Source: Ignavibacteriota bacterium
GTDB taxonomy: Bacteria > Bacteroidota > Ignavibacteria > Tepidaquicellales > Tepidaquicellaceae
Reading direction: 5' to 3'
Assembly: GCA_026390735.1 (NCBI GenBank)
Contig: JAPLFJ010000061.1
Location: 1-50,545 of the forward strand
DNA: 50,545 bases
A program made the translations under genes and the position numbers. Positions 8,635-16,464 of this stretch are shown in pieces. Within the stretch, counting starts at the first letter, position 1; every line of letters begins with the position of its first letter. The notes under the pieces are model-generated. The model made no database searches, was not told the origin of the DNA, and saw only the letters and a program-made list of their open reading frames with translations.

Positions 8635-9213
8635 TTATAGAACATTCAGCTTTAAAACCTTCATTAAAAGATCCAGTGTACTGTAATTACTTACATCAGT
8701 ATTCATATATTTCATACTGTAAACTTCTACAAGTCTTGGAAATACTTTTTCGGGATTTTTATCCTGAACAGCCGGCCTAATAACTCCAAAGAAGAATGAC
8801 TTAGAGGCATAGATTTTATCCAGTATTTTACAAATTTTATATGTCTCAGCCGTCTTTTCAAGTAAAAAGGATGTATCTTCAAATATTATAAGCATTTTAC
8901 ACGCATTAAATTTCAGGAAATCCAGAATCATCAATTTCGGCAAAATATCCGTAAAGTTTACATCTTTGAAATAAGAGTAAACATACTTATCATCCATATT
9001 AATATAAAATGTGTTCACATCGCAGAAATGATAATTAACCACACCATTATCTATATAACCGCAGGAATTATCTCCCAACGACCTGATAGACTCAGCAATA
9101 ACTTTGGAATCAGTTGAAGTAACCTCAAGTTTCCTGTAAGGCGGTATTTCATCATATCCGTTCATTCCGAATATCTCATCACCGGTGTGAATTTTATTGT
9201 GGTTTGGAAACAT
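8635..9213 (-). CDS. Family A protein, copy 2 (unrecognised 192-aa family)
   Basis: Same length and framework as the other family A members: MFPNHNKIHTG start, PPYRKLEV, SLGDNSCG, INMDDKYVYSYFKD, LIIFEDTSFLLEK and EVYSMKYMNTDV. It is the most divergent of the tandem three: the CC of TLGENCCG is SC here. It is monocistronic, with its own palindrome promoter (9274-9321) and its own hairpin terminator. The function is unknown. Separate promoters for each copy suggest that dosage or variant forms matter (inference). Confidence 0.85.
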   Translation of the reverse strand: MFPNHNKIHTGDEIFGMNGYDEIPPYRKLEVTSTDSKVIAESIRSLGDNSCGYIDNGVVNYHFCDVNTFYINMDDKYVYSYFKDVNFTDILPKLMILDFLKFNACKMLIIFEDTSFLLEKTAETYKICKILDKIYASKSFFFGVIRPAVQDKNPEKVFPRLVEVYSMKYMNTDVSNYSTLDLLMKVLKLNVL

Positions 9214-9273
9214 ATTATAATTTCCCCTTTCTATTATTTTTAATATTATATTTATTATTCTTTTAAATCATTC

Positions 9274-9321
9274 ACAAATATACGCAGAATATACTTTGTT
9301 TTGTTACCATCCCATGAGAGT
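9274..9321 (-). promoter_or_regulatory. Palindrome-linked promoter for family A copy 2
   Basis: Minus strand: ACTCTCAT-GGG-ATGGTAAC (9321-9303), 20 bp, then TATATTTGT (9282-9274). The spacing is the same as at the other sites; the proximal half is weak. Confidence 0.7.
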
Positions 9322-9375
9322 ATTTTCGAACCAGGTACATTTACAACCTCCCGCACTATATATGGCAATAAAAAA

Positions 9376-9397
9376 GGGACCTTACGAATAAAGCCCC
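9376..9397 (-). terminator. Terminator of family A copy 3 (TTCG loop)
   Basis: On the minus strand the hairpin GGGGCTTTA-TTCG-TAAGGTCCC, pairing with two G-U wobbles, is followed by six T. It lies about 25 bp past the stop of copy 3. Confidence 0.75.
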
Positions 9398-9422
9398 TCT
9401 TGTCAAAATTCCATCCTGTAAA

Positions 9423-10001
9423 TTATACAACGTCCAGTTTTAAAACCTTCAATAAAATATCTATTATATCGTAAGTCCTTATATCCTTATTCATATATCT
9501 CACGCTGTAGATTTCCATAAGTTTATAAAATATGTTCTCATAATTTCTGTCGCCAATTGACTTCATTAATACATTTTCTATATATGCCCGGGATTTAAAT
9601 ATCTCATCCATCTTTTCGCAAACTTTATATGTATCGTCATTCTTTTTCAGCAGGAAATGCATATCTTTATATATAAGCAAAAACTTATTTGCTTTATACT
9701 TTAAAAATTCTAGTAGTATCATTACAGGTATATAATTGCTAAACTCATGATCTTTGAAGTAAGCAAATACATATTTCTCATCCATATTTATAAAGTATGC
9801 CTCATCATCATAAAAATGATGGTTTACTACATAACCATCAATATACCCGCAGCAGTTTTCGCCGAGAGTCTTTATGGAACTCACTAAATAATCAGTAACC
9901 GGTTCAATTACTTCCATTATGTTGTAAGCAGGAATCTCATCAAATCCATTGGATCCAAATACGTCATCTCCTTTAAATATTTTACAGTGCTCTGGAAACA
10001 T
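9423..10001 (-). CDS. Family A protein, copy 3 (unrecognised 192-aa family)
   Basis: 192 aa with the same framework as its neighbours: MFPEHCKIFKGDD start, YNIMEVIEP, SIKTLGENCCGYI, FINMDEKYVFAYFKD, KMDEIFKSRAY and YSVRYMNKDIRTYDIID. The central and C-terminal parts are very close to copy 1, so this pair duplicated more recently. The gene has its own promoter (10074-10121), a 55-65 nt leader with a CCTTCT-type block, and a TTCG-loop terminator. No catalytic motif can be picked out. The conserved aromatic and acidic residues could suit a binding protein, but this is not established. Confidence 0.85.
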   Translation of the reverse strand: MFPEHCKIFKGDDVFGSNGFDEIPAYNIMEVIEPVTDYLVSSIKTLGENCCGYIDGYVVNHHFYDDEAYFINMDEKYVFAYFKDHEFSNYIPVMILLEFLKYKANKFLLIYKDMHFLLKKNDDTYKVCEKMDEIFKSRAYIENVLMKSIGDRNYENIFYKLMEIYSVRYMNKDIRTYDIIDILLKVLKLDVV

Positions 10002-10073
10002 ACTATAATATCTCCCTTCTATTATTTTTAATAATATTCAAAATTCTATATTTTTTATTCTTCTCAATCATTC

Positions 10074-10121
10074 ACAAATATACAACGTCCCTCCTTCTCC
10101 TTGCTCCCATCCCATGAGAAT
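10074..10121 (-). promoter_or_regulatory. Palindrome-linked promoter for family A copy 3
   Basis: Minus strand: ATTCTCAT-GGG-ATGGGAGC (10121-10103), 20 bp, then TATATTTGT (10082-10074). Confidence 0.75.
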
Positions 10122-10164
10122 ATTCTGGTGTTGACATTATAGTCGTTAATTTAAAGATATTAAT

Positions 10165-10211
10165 ATTCTCATTGGATTAGAATAAAGTGAAGGATTGTAT
10201 GATTAGATTTA
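10165..10211 (+). promoter_or_regulatory. Palindrome-linked promoter for the DUF6717-phosphatase operon
   Basis: Plus strand: ATTCTCAT-TGG-ATTAGAAT (10165-10183), 20 bp, then TAGATTTA (10204-10211), one mismatch from TAnnTTTG. It places the transcript start near 10216 and so decides the start codon of the next gene. Confidence 0.7.
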
Positions 10212-10219
10212 TAGAAAAA

Positions 10220-10561
10220 ATGAAAATGGAAAATTCAATATTTGTTATACATCCATACAAATACAAAGGAACATGGGTATTTGATGATGAGTGTAAAGGT
10301 CTTGTAAAAGAACCTTTTGTAAGCGGAATACCTGAAATGATTGAAGAACTGGTAAAAGATTTAAATGGTGCAAATATAGGATTCAGATTAGTTTTTTCTG
10401 CCCATCCATTTCCGGGATATAAGATAAAACTTGAGAAAGTATCGTGTGAATATGGTGGTACGTGGTATAAATCTGAAGAATTAATCAAAACCGGTTGGTT
10501 ATGTCCCGCATTGTTTAAATACTTTGAAATAGCTCCAGAAACTATTTATGCAGGTTTATAA
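10220..10561 (+). CDS. DUF6717-family protein
   Basis: A 113-aa protein from ATG 10220, or 111 aa from ATG 10226. The pattern IHPYKYKGTWVFDDE, then LVKEPFVSGIPEMIEEL, GFRLVFSAHPFPGY, a GGTWY segment and GWLCPALFKYFE is that of the small DUF6717 family, whose biochemical role is unknown to me. The frame also opens at GTG 10187, but that lies upstream of the likely transcript start (about 10216) set by the promoter at 10165-10211, and the family usually begins shortly before the PYK motif. The next gene starts three bases after its stop, so it leads a three-gene operon with a phosphatase and a DUF3293-like protein. Confidence 0.75.
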   Translation: MKMENSIFVIHPYKYKGTWVFDDECKGLVKEPFVSGIPEMIEELVKDLNGANIGFRLVFSAHPFPGYKIKLEKVSCEYGGTWYKSEELIKTGWLCPALFKYFEIAPETIYAGL

Positions 10562-10564
10562 ATT

Positions 10565-11272
10565 ATGAATAAAAATAAAACCATAGCCATCATCGGCGAC
10601 ATTCACGGATGCTACGAGGAATTTCAAGACTTATACAACAGCATTTTGAATTATACAGACAAAGTTTATACTGTAGGGGATTTGATAGACCGAGGGCCGG
10701 ACACAAAGAAAGTAATACAATTCTGTATAGAAAATAACATCAAATCAGTAAGAGGCAATCATGAGGAAATGCTTTTAAGAGCAATCAATAAACCCAGATA
10801 CAAAGAATACCAGGGATACGATACTAACCTTGAAAACTGGCGATACAATGGCGGAAACCGAACAATTAAAAGTTATTTAGGGGATTCGTCAAAAAAATTT
10901 AAAAGCTTTGTGAAAGAGTTTAAAGACTGTTGTCATTATGATTTTATCACAAACCTACCGTTGAAGATAGAAACGGATAACTGCATAATTACTCACGGAG
11001 GAATAGTTAACAACGCGCATTTTGAAAATGTATTGTGGAACAGGGAGATACCGTCAAAACTTAATAAGTTACAGATTTTTGGGCACACGGCTAACCGAAA
11101 CGTATTATACAAACCAAACCATTATATAAACGTCGATACCGGTTGCGTATTTTGGGGCACCATCAGTGCTGCAATAGTTAGCGGTAAGAAGGAAGTAAAT
11201 ATTATTAAATCTAAAGAATATGAAGAATACAAATATAAAGAAGAACATATCAAGAATATATCAGCATATTGA
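10565..11272 (+). CDS. PPP-family metallophosphatase (copy 1)
   Basis: A 235-aa calcineurin-like phosphoesterase of the bacterial PPP type (ApaH/PrpA-like). All metal-ligand motifs are present: GDIHG (Asp12, His14), GDLIDRGP (Asp39, Arg43), GNHE (Asn65, His66, Glu67), THGG near 144 and FGHT near 171. Relatives dephosphorylate proteins or cleave dinucleoside polyphosphates; which applies here cannot be told. A paralogue at 40089-40739 shares the same promoter type. Its last 53 bp overlap the next gene, suggesting coupling. The C-terminal tail (KEYEEYKYKEEH) is charged and absent from the paralogue. Confidence 0.9.
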   Translation: MNKNKTIAIIGDIHGCYEEFQDLYNSILNYTDKVYTVGDLIDRGPDTKKVIQFCIENNIKSVRGNHEEMLLRAINKPRYKEYQGYDTNLENWRYNGGNRTIKSYLGDSSKKFKSFVKEFKDCCHYDFITNLPLKIETDNCIITHGGIVNNAHFENVLWNREIPSKLNKLQIFGHTANRNVLYKPNHYINVDTGCVFWGTISAAIVSGKKEVNIIKSKEYEEYKYKEEHIKNISAY

Positions 11273-11771
11273 GCACAACGAAAGCTTTGCTGTTATATCT
11301 GCATACAGACATAACAAAGAAGACAATTTGATTCAGCACGAGGCATTAAAAGACAAAGTCCGTTTATTGGGTCTCGGCTTCACTGAAATAAAAGGCGGAT
11401 ATTTAGAGTCAGGCAATAAAGTAGAATCTAAATCCTTATTCATCGCAAATATAACCCGCAAAGATGCAATAATGCTTGGCAATGAATTTTCTCAGCAAAG
11501 TATTTTGTATAAAGATAAAACCGGCATATCAGAGATTGAAACTATCGAAGCCAAATCAGATATTAATGCTCTAAACACATTTGACATCCCCGAAGATAAA
11601 TATAAATTTACAAACACATTAAAAATTATTAAATCATTTTATTCACGACTACTAAATGCAAACAATGACACCCAAACTATATACATAAAGGAAATTGAGC
11701 CAACAGGATTTAACAGAATCGCCTATAACTCACATATCCCATTAGCCGAACTGGATTTGGATGAAATATAG
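11220..11771 (+). CDS. DUF3293-like protein
   Basis: A 183-aa protein whose start overlaps the phosphatase gene by 53 bp; no other ATG lies before the conserved part. Residues 20-105 follow the DUF3293 pattern: SFAVISAYRHNKEDN, a variable helix, GYLESGN, then SLFIANITRKDAIMLGNEF and QQSILYKD. The family is small and of unknown function, found in phage and bacterial genomes. The last 80 residues are polar and unrecognised. Being third in a palindrome-controlled operon with a phosphatase suggests a joint role (inference). From its stop to 11949 there is only a duplicated CTCTGTGGTCTCC string. Confidence 0.6.
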   Translation: MKNTNIKKNISRIYQHIEHNESFAVISAYRHNKEDNLIQHEALKDKVRLLGLGFTEIKGGYLESGNKVESKSLFIANITRKDAIMLGNEFSQQSILYKDKTGISEIETIEAKSDINALNTFDIPEDKYKFTNTLKIIKSFYSRLLNANNDTQTIYIKEIEPTGFNRIAYNSHIPLAELDLDEI

Positions 11772-11949
11772 ATAATTGATGAACCCACATAGATAAATTT
11801 CTTAAACAAGTTATTTATGCTAATTCGTTTCTATCTTTTTCTCTGTGGTCTCCAATTTTTTCTCTGTGGTCTCCGTGAACCTACTCCTATATTTGCTATC
11901 TTCTCTTTATTTGTAGTTCTGGCTATTTCGTGTTTTGGTGGTAATAAGT

Positions 11950-12438
11950 TTAACACGGTATAAGCTCATAATTCTCTCTATTCATCTTATCCACACTATA
12001 CCCATTCTTCTTATAATCCTCTCCAAACGCATACGCAGGCACTTCCAGCGCTATTTTCTTCTTATCCGTTTTCCCAATCGACTCATTCAAATACTCCTGC
12101 ACAAATCCATCCACACCAAGCGTTTCATACTGGTAAACATGCACAAGCTCGTGAGCTAAAGTCTTCCTCATGTCATCACTTTTAAATATAAATATCTTGT
12201 TATCAAAAGTAATTGCGTTTGTAGTGTCTTTCACAAGGTTAAACCTCTTAAGCAGCATATTCGCTTCCTCATTTAGCATCCCCTTAAAATCTTCTTTGCT
12301 AATCTCCGCCACCTTCACCTTCGAATATTTCTTAATACATAAAAACTCAGCAATCAGAATCTCTTTACCATCAAGTAATCTCTCATTACTGAATTTCTTC
12401 TTCTTCAAACTCTCGACGTATATCGCTATTTTATTCAT
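11950..12438 (-). CDS. Zincin metallopeptidase (DUF4157-like)
   Basis: A 162-aa protein with KTLAHELVHVYQYE: His96, Glu97 and His100 form the HExxH zinc site. Glu132 in ALEVPAYAFGE is a good third ligand (ExxA, as in DUF4157-like peptidases). There is no signal peptide, so it is probably cytosolic. It starts one base after the stop of the 215-aa gene and shares that gene's palindrome promoter at 13104-13151. The substrate is unknown. A toxin-like protease paired with its neighbour is possible but unsupported. Confidence 0.8.
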   Translation of the reverse strand: MNKIAIYVESLKKKKFSNERLLDGKEILIAEFLCIKKYSKVKVAEISKEDFKGMLNEEANMLLKRFNLVKDTTNAITFDNKIFIFKSDDMRKTLAHELVHVYQYETLGVDGFVQEYLNESIGKTDKKKIALEVPAYAFGEDYKKNGYSVDKMNRENYELIPC

Positions 12439-12439
12439 A

Positions 12440-13087
12440 TTAAAACCTTTCTCCTTCGATCCATATTACTTTTTTCTGCTTTATATACTTCTGAAATTCA
12501 ACGCTGAAGGGTTCTTCAAGAAAACTTGACCTGTTGCCGCCTTCGTCCTTGCCGTCACAATGAGTGCAAATATATTTAACCGGCAGACTGTAAGGCTTTA
12601 TAACATCATACAGCAAATAACTGTTTTCAAGTTGAGTATAAATAATAAAAACAGGCTTATCTTCGTTTATAAGTTTAATTCTGGCAATCCATAAATCAGG
12701 TTCATCATTGAGGCGATATCTCCACTCGTTGAAATAGGCCTTTTCAAATCGCTGGTTATATTCTATTCTTTCCTCTTCATTCAACAAATAATAACCTTCA
12801 AGTTTATATATAGTAAAGTCACCTTCTTTATAGAGATAAGGGAGTTGAAGATTTTTGAATAAGTCGATGTAATATCTGTAATCGGAATGAAGGAATACCT
12901 CTATGCCGGGCATATCATACTTTGCAGTGAAATCAGTATTAAACTTTCGAATGTACTGCAAATCCATCCATGCAGAGGGATACCAGAATATGTTTACATT
13001 CTTTTTCTTCTCCAATTCTTCAAGCAAAGAATAGTTATTGCATTTGGCTACACTGGTACCCATTATCTTTATAATAATTCTTCTCAT
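12440..13087 (-). CDS. Unrecognised 215-aa protein upstream of the zincin
   Basis: No family is recognised. The protein is soluble, rich in Tyr, Trp and acidic residues, with IKIMGTSVAKCNNY near the start and a possible metal or disulphide pair in YICTHCDG near residue 172. Segments such as IFWYPSAWMDLQYI and VFLHSDYRYYIDLF suggest alternating strands and helices of an alpha/beta fold. The ATG at 13087 lies about 17 bp from the -7 box of the upstream promoter, giving a very short leader. It is co-transcribed with the zincin (1-bp gap) and could be its partner or inhibitor (inference). Confidence 0.75.
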   Translation of the reverse strand: MRRIIIKIMGTSVAKCNNYSLLEELEKKKNVNIFWYPSAWMDLQYIRKFNTDFTAKYDMPGIEVFLHSDYRYYIDLFKNLQLPYLYKEGDFTIYKLEGYYLLNEEERIEYNQRFEKAYFNEWRYRLNDEPDLWIARIKLINEDKPVFIIYTQLENSYLLYDVIKPYSLPVKYICTHCDGKDEGGNRSSFLEEPFSVEFQKYIKQKKVIWIEGERF

Positions 13088-13103
13088 ATATTATATTTTT
13101 TAT

Positions 13104-13151
13104 ACAAATATAATACTTCGACCTGCTATATTATTCTCATAGGATTAGAAT
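13104..13151 (-). promoter_or_regulatory. Palindrome-linked promoter for the zincin operon
   Basis: Minus strand: ATTCTAAT-CCT-ATGAGAAT (13151-13133), 20 bp, then TATATTTGT (13112-13104). Here the proximal half is perfect and the distal half has one mismatch. Confidence 0.75.
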
Positions 13152-13293
13152 AAAGCCAGCGGATAGGAATGATTTACTCACTATATTATTAAGATATTAC
13201 AGCATTAATATATTGGAAGTTTTATAACCACTTTATTTATCTGCCATTAATATTATATTAAGAGAAATAAACTTATAATCTAATATTATATTT

Positions 13294-14199
13294 ATGAATA
13301 ACCACTTTAAGAGTCTCTTATCAAACAAACTGCAGAATCAATACTGCGATTTTATTAGTGAAAATAGTTCACTAAAAGAAAACATAAAAACTGAATTCTT
13401 AAATATTATTCAGAATAAATCGAATGAAAGCTTAAAGAGTGTTGAGAATAAATTAAAATCATTAAGATTTTATTTGGGCAGCATAAGCGATATACACAAA
13501 CTTGCTAACCCTTATTATATAGGTTTCGGTAATCCGGATGCAGACATATTATTCCTTGGTAAAGAAAAAGGATTTGATGTTATCGAGCATCCAGAACTGT
13601 TTATAAAGGAAAGCATAAATAATGTCTTGCAGTGGGAATATATTTTAAATGATAACGAAAATACTGACCATAAACTTATTTACGATCAACTTGGCTTTAA
13701 TCCAATGTTTCCAAGAATTCATGATTACGGTATATTGAAAAAAAATCATACGTGGTATTACTATTCTAAGATAGTTGCAGGATTGAAAAACAAAAATGCT
13801 GATATTATTTTTGATGAAACTAAAGTGTACAATAATTCACTTTTCAGTGACTGCTTTATATCCGAAGTAAATTATGTACCTTCCAAATACAGCAATGGAC
13901 TTAAATTAATTGACAAAAGAAAGAAGTTACTGCAAAATATGTTTTATAAAAAATTCAAAAAGATAATTATTGGTGCAAAGAGTTATCTGAAAGATGACGA
14001 AATAATGGAGATTTTTAACTTAAAGGATAAAGGTAAAGAAGTACAAGTTGGGAAATACGGGAAGAATAAATCCAAGAATTATGTTATTACAAAATTTAAC
14101 AACCATGGTCAGACTATAATTAAATGCAATCAATTAAGCGGAGCAAGTGGCTGGACAGACGAGGCTATAAGTTCTATAATAGATGTTTTAAAGAAATGA
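13294..14199 (+). CDS. UDG-superfamily-like protein
   Basis: A 301-aa protein. Residues 65-95 (YYIGFGNPDADILFLGKEKG) resemble the first strand and loop of uracil-DNA-glycosylase-like folds. CFISEVNYVPSKYS near 190, KKIIIGAKSYL near 227 and CNQLSGASGWTDEAI near 280 fit the later strands, the last resembling the leucine-loop region. The N-terminal 60 residues are helical and variable. Relatives are mostly uncharacterised. It stands alone on the plus strand; the promoter at 13104-13151 faces away from it and no palindrome promoter points into it. Base-excision repair or sensing of modified phage DNA are possible roles. The fold call is moderate. Confidence 0.55.
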   Translation: MNNHFKSLLSNKLQNQYCDFISENSSLKENIKTEFLNIIQNKSNESLKSVENKLKSLRFYLGSISDIHKLANPYYIGFGNPDADILFLGKEKGFDVIEHPELFIKESINNVLQWEYILNDNENTDHKLIYDQLGFNPMFPRIHDYGILKKNHTWYYYSKIVAGLKNKNADIIFDETKVYNNSLFSDCFISEVNYVPSKYSNGLKLIDKRKKLLQNMFYKKFKKIIIGAKSYLKDDEIMEIFNLKDKGKEVQVGKYGKNKSKNYVITKFNNHGQTIIKCNQLSGASGWTDEAISSIIDVLKK

Positions 14200-14207
14200 C
14201 ACTTTAG

Positions 14208-15125
14208 TTAAGCGATGAGTAATTTATCCGGACACAACGAATTTAAGTTGCCTAACGATATTCTAAATTTTGAAGCTCTTGTTTTTACTAATTCCTTATC
14301 GGTATCAGGCCAGACAATAAATATCTGAAATTCCAGTTTAGTTTGGTTTGATTTTACAGAGCCGATAAATTTATCGAATGATATATCCTGATAACAATAT
14401 GCGGAAAGAATTTTAAAAGATTCATTTTCACTCCTTTCGACATGCATTAAGACAGTATTCAGAATCTTGTCTCTGGCAATAATTTCATCGTTATACTGCA
14501 GTAGAAAGCCAATATTATCAGATGTAATTCTTAAATCGTCAATATTATTATCTGAAAACAAAATTGCCCTGTCCAAACGTAATGAATCTGCCTGTAAATG
14601 TTTTGAAAAATGTCTTTTGCCATATTTGAAAGCCAGATTTTTATAATTATAACCGGAAACAAAATCCCAACTCTAACTAAAAACAAAGAAATTTTACTGC
14701 CTGGATTACTGATACTCTTTAATTCATAATTACCCCAATCAGCCTTTGGTATATTATTATTTTTCAATCCAAGATGTATTTCAAGGGACTTACCTAAAGC
14801 AGAACTCCGGGTTAGCTTATTTATCATCAAATATGAACATTTTTGCGTGAAGTTTCTTATGATACTTTAATTCGGCGTTAGCGCCAAGATCATTCATAAA
14901 ATTCAAGACACCACTGTCAGTTATTTCAATATCAGCAGGGGCACCAATTCGCAGTATCCTTTTAAGTGTTATCTGTCCGCTCTTTATTTTATTTTTTACT
15001 TCTGCAGTGAATATTTTAGCAAGTGTTTCAGAGCGTATCCAAGCAGAACAGATTAAGATTTCCTTTGTTGCTTCGCTGACTGCTTTCGTTATCTTTTCAA
15101 GGTTTGTTTTGTTTGTTATGATCAT
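14208..15125 (-). pseudogene. Frameshifted nuclease gene: PLD-like start, MvaI/BcnI-like end
   Basis: Three minus-strand frames are needed to read this gene. The first (15125-14817) is phospholipase D-like, ending LKYHKKLHAKMFIFDDK, an HxK(x)4D half-motif, and then a stop. The second, overlapping at 14830, reads ALGKSLEIHLGLKNNNIPKA then DWGNYELKSI, a D-x4-ExK site very like MvaI/BcnI-family restriction endonucleases. The third frame runs from about 14670 (SWDFVSGYNYKNLAFKYG) to 14208. At least two frameshifts and a TAG make a full product impossible. Whether the PLD and MvaI parts were once one protein or were joined by a deletion is unclear. It ends a decaying operon with 15156-16995. Confidence 0.6.
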
Positions 15126-15155
15126 AATGATTTTAAATAATTTTAATACGCGTAT

Positions 15156-15404
15156 TTAAGACAATTCGATATTGAAAACATTTAAAGTTAATTTACCATC
15201 GGATGTAGCAGTATAACTGATTCCATATTCAAATTCGTCAACCCCCCTGTTAATGCGATCAGACCCAATGAATTTGTTACTTTCGCATTCAATAACGATT
15301 TTTGTGATGTCATCCCACAGAAATCCCAACTGACCTCCATCGAGTGTCGTGAAATCTATATCTTCAAAAAGTATTTCTTTTGTTTTGTAGTATTCTTCTT
15401 CCAT
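15156..15404 (-). CDS. Small unrecognised protein, 82 aa
   Basis: An acidic 82-aa protein with no membrane segment. DGGQLGFLWDDITKIVIECE near residues 22-41 and a C-terminal ITALNVFNIEL-like strand suggest a small beta sheet. No family is recognised. It lies 30 bp upstream of the broken PLD/MvaI gene and 72 bp after the UDG-like gene in the same direction. It could be an immunity or accessory factor, but nothing in the sequence shows this. Confidence 0.55.
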   Translation of the reverse strand: MEEEYYKTKEILFEDIDFTTLDGGQLGFLWDDITKIVIECESNKFIGSDRINRGVDEFEYGISYTATSDGKLTLNVFNIELS

Positions 15405-15476
15405 AATGTTGTTATATTTAATTTATAGAAAAGCGTTTAATAATATAATGTGCTATTTATATATTATGATCTGCAA

Positions 15477-16454
15477 TTAATTTATATTGGGTTTAGCCTT
15501 AATTGAACTGAATTTATCTTTGAAAAGATAATATAAGAGTATGCTTGTATCCGATATTCCAAATTGCTTCTGTTCTTTTAATATTGCGTTTACATTTTCA
15601 ATAATATCAGAGGTAAGATCAGTAAGACAAAACATATTTTTCAAATATCCAGAATATAATTCCAAGTAACCTTTCCAGATTTCATCTTTTAAACCTTCCT
15701 TACTGATTTCACCATTAGAATTCCTTATTATAGATTCAAGAATAAATTCAGGGCATGAGATTGTGATTGCATAATGAGGTAATATTTCAAACCGATTTTT
15801 ATTAATACTTGAAAAGACATCTGATATGTTTTCGTATTTATCAGAGGATCCATTTTTATTGAACATATCTTTTTCAAAATCACCAATCTGATAGACTATA
15901 GTGTCTTTGTCGGTCAACCTGCTTAATTCAAAACACAATAAAGATTTACAACATTCATACCGGCTATTTCCCTCACCTTGTTTAATTTTTGTATGTTTAA
16001 CAGGCATAGCACATTTACTTAAATCGGTCATATAAAAAGAGTCATCTCCAAAACAATTTTTAATTGCTATATACATAATATGAAGATTACCAATTTTACT
16101 TAAATGATTTGATGTTAATTCAATATTATTTAAAATATACTTTTCTTTGGCCTTTTTTTTGAGACCACCACCGATAAAATTTAATAAACCTTTTTCGACC
16201 AATTTCTTAGCCACGTTCTTAGATGATGCCCAGCTGAACGAGGGTTCCTGACAAATAAAAAAATGTTTAACAGGAATATTTATTGGAACGCTATTTGGCA
16301 AAAACTGATATTTTTTTCGAGGACCATTTAGTCTTTTGCATTCTCCTTCGGAGCATTTCAGCTTTTTTATTGTTTCTTTCTTGTCTTCCTCATTTATAGA
16401 TAAATGTTTAAACTGGTTAAAGAATAAATTTGTGTTTTCAGTTTTTACATACAT
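15477..16454 (-). CDS. UDG-superfamily-like protein, second type
   Basis: A 325-aa protein from ATG 16454. The frame is open to 16577, but the longer form would overlap the C39-like gene by 113 bp. KHFFICQEPSFSWASSKN resembles the first UDG strand and loop. FYMTDLSKCAMP, followed by R-x2-C and CFELSRLTDKDTIVYQIG, matches the second conserved block of family 4/5 UDGs (TNxVKC ... E ... VxLG). Cysteines at the KCEG-like and KCAMP positions could hint at a cluster but are not the full set. It is unlike the plus-strand UDG-like gene at 13294. The role, possibly recognition of modified DNA, is inferred. Confidence 0.5.
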   Translation of the reverse strand: MYVKTENTNLFFNQFKHLSINEEDKKETIKKLKCSEGECKRLNGPRKKYQFLPNSVPINIPVKHFFICQEPSFSWASSKNVAKKLVEKGLLNFIGGGLKKKAKEKYILNNIELTSNHLSKIGNLHIMYIAIKNCFGDDSFYMTDLSKCAMPVKHTKIKQGEGNSRYECCKSLLCFELSRLTDKDTIVYQIGDFEKDMFNKNGSSDKYENISDVFSSINKNRFEILPHYAITISCPEFILESIIRNSNGEISKEGLKDEIWKGYLELYSGYLKNMFCLTDLTSDIIENVNAILKEQKQFGISDTSILLYYLFKDKFSSIKAKPNIN

Positions 16455-16464
16455 AATATTTTTA

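Noticed and set aside
11839-11875. Duplicated CTCTGTGGTCTCC as a regulatory repeat
   Set aside because: Only two copies, adjacent, with no link to a gene start; it may be a slippage product.
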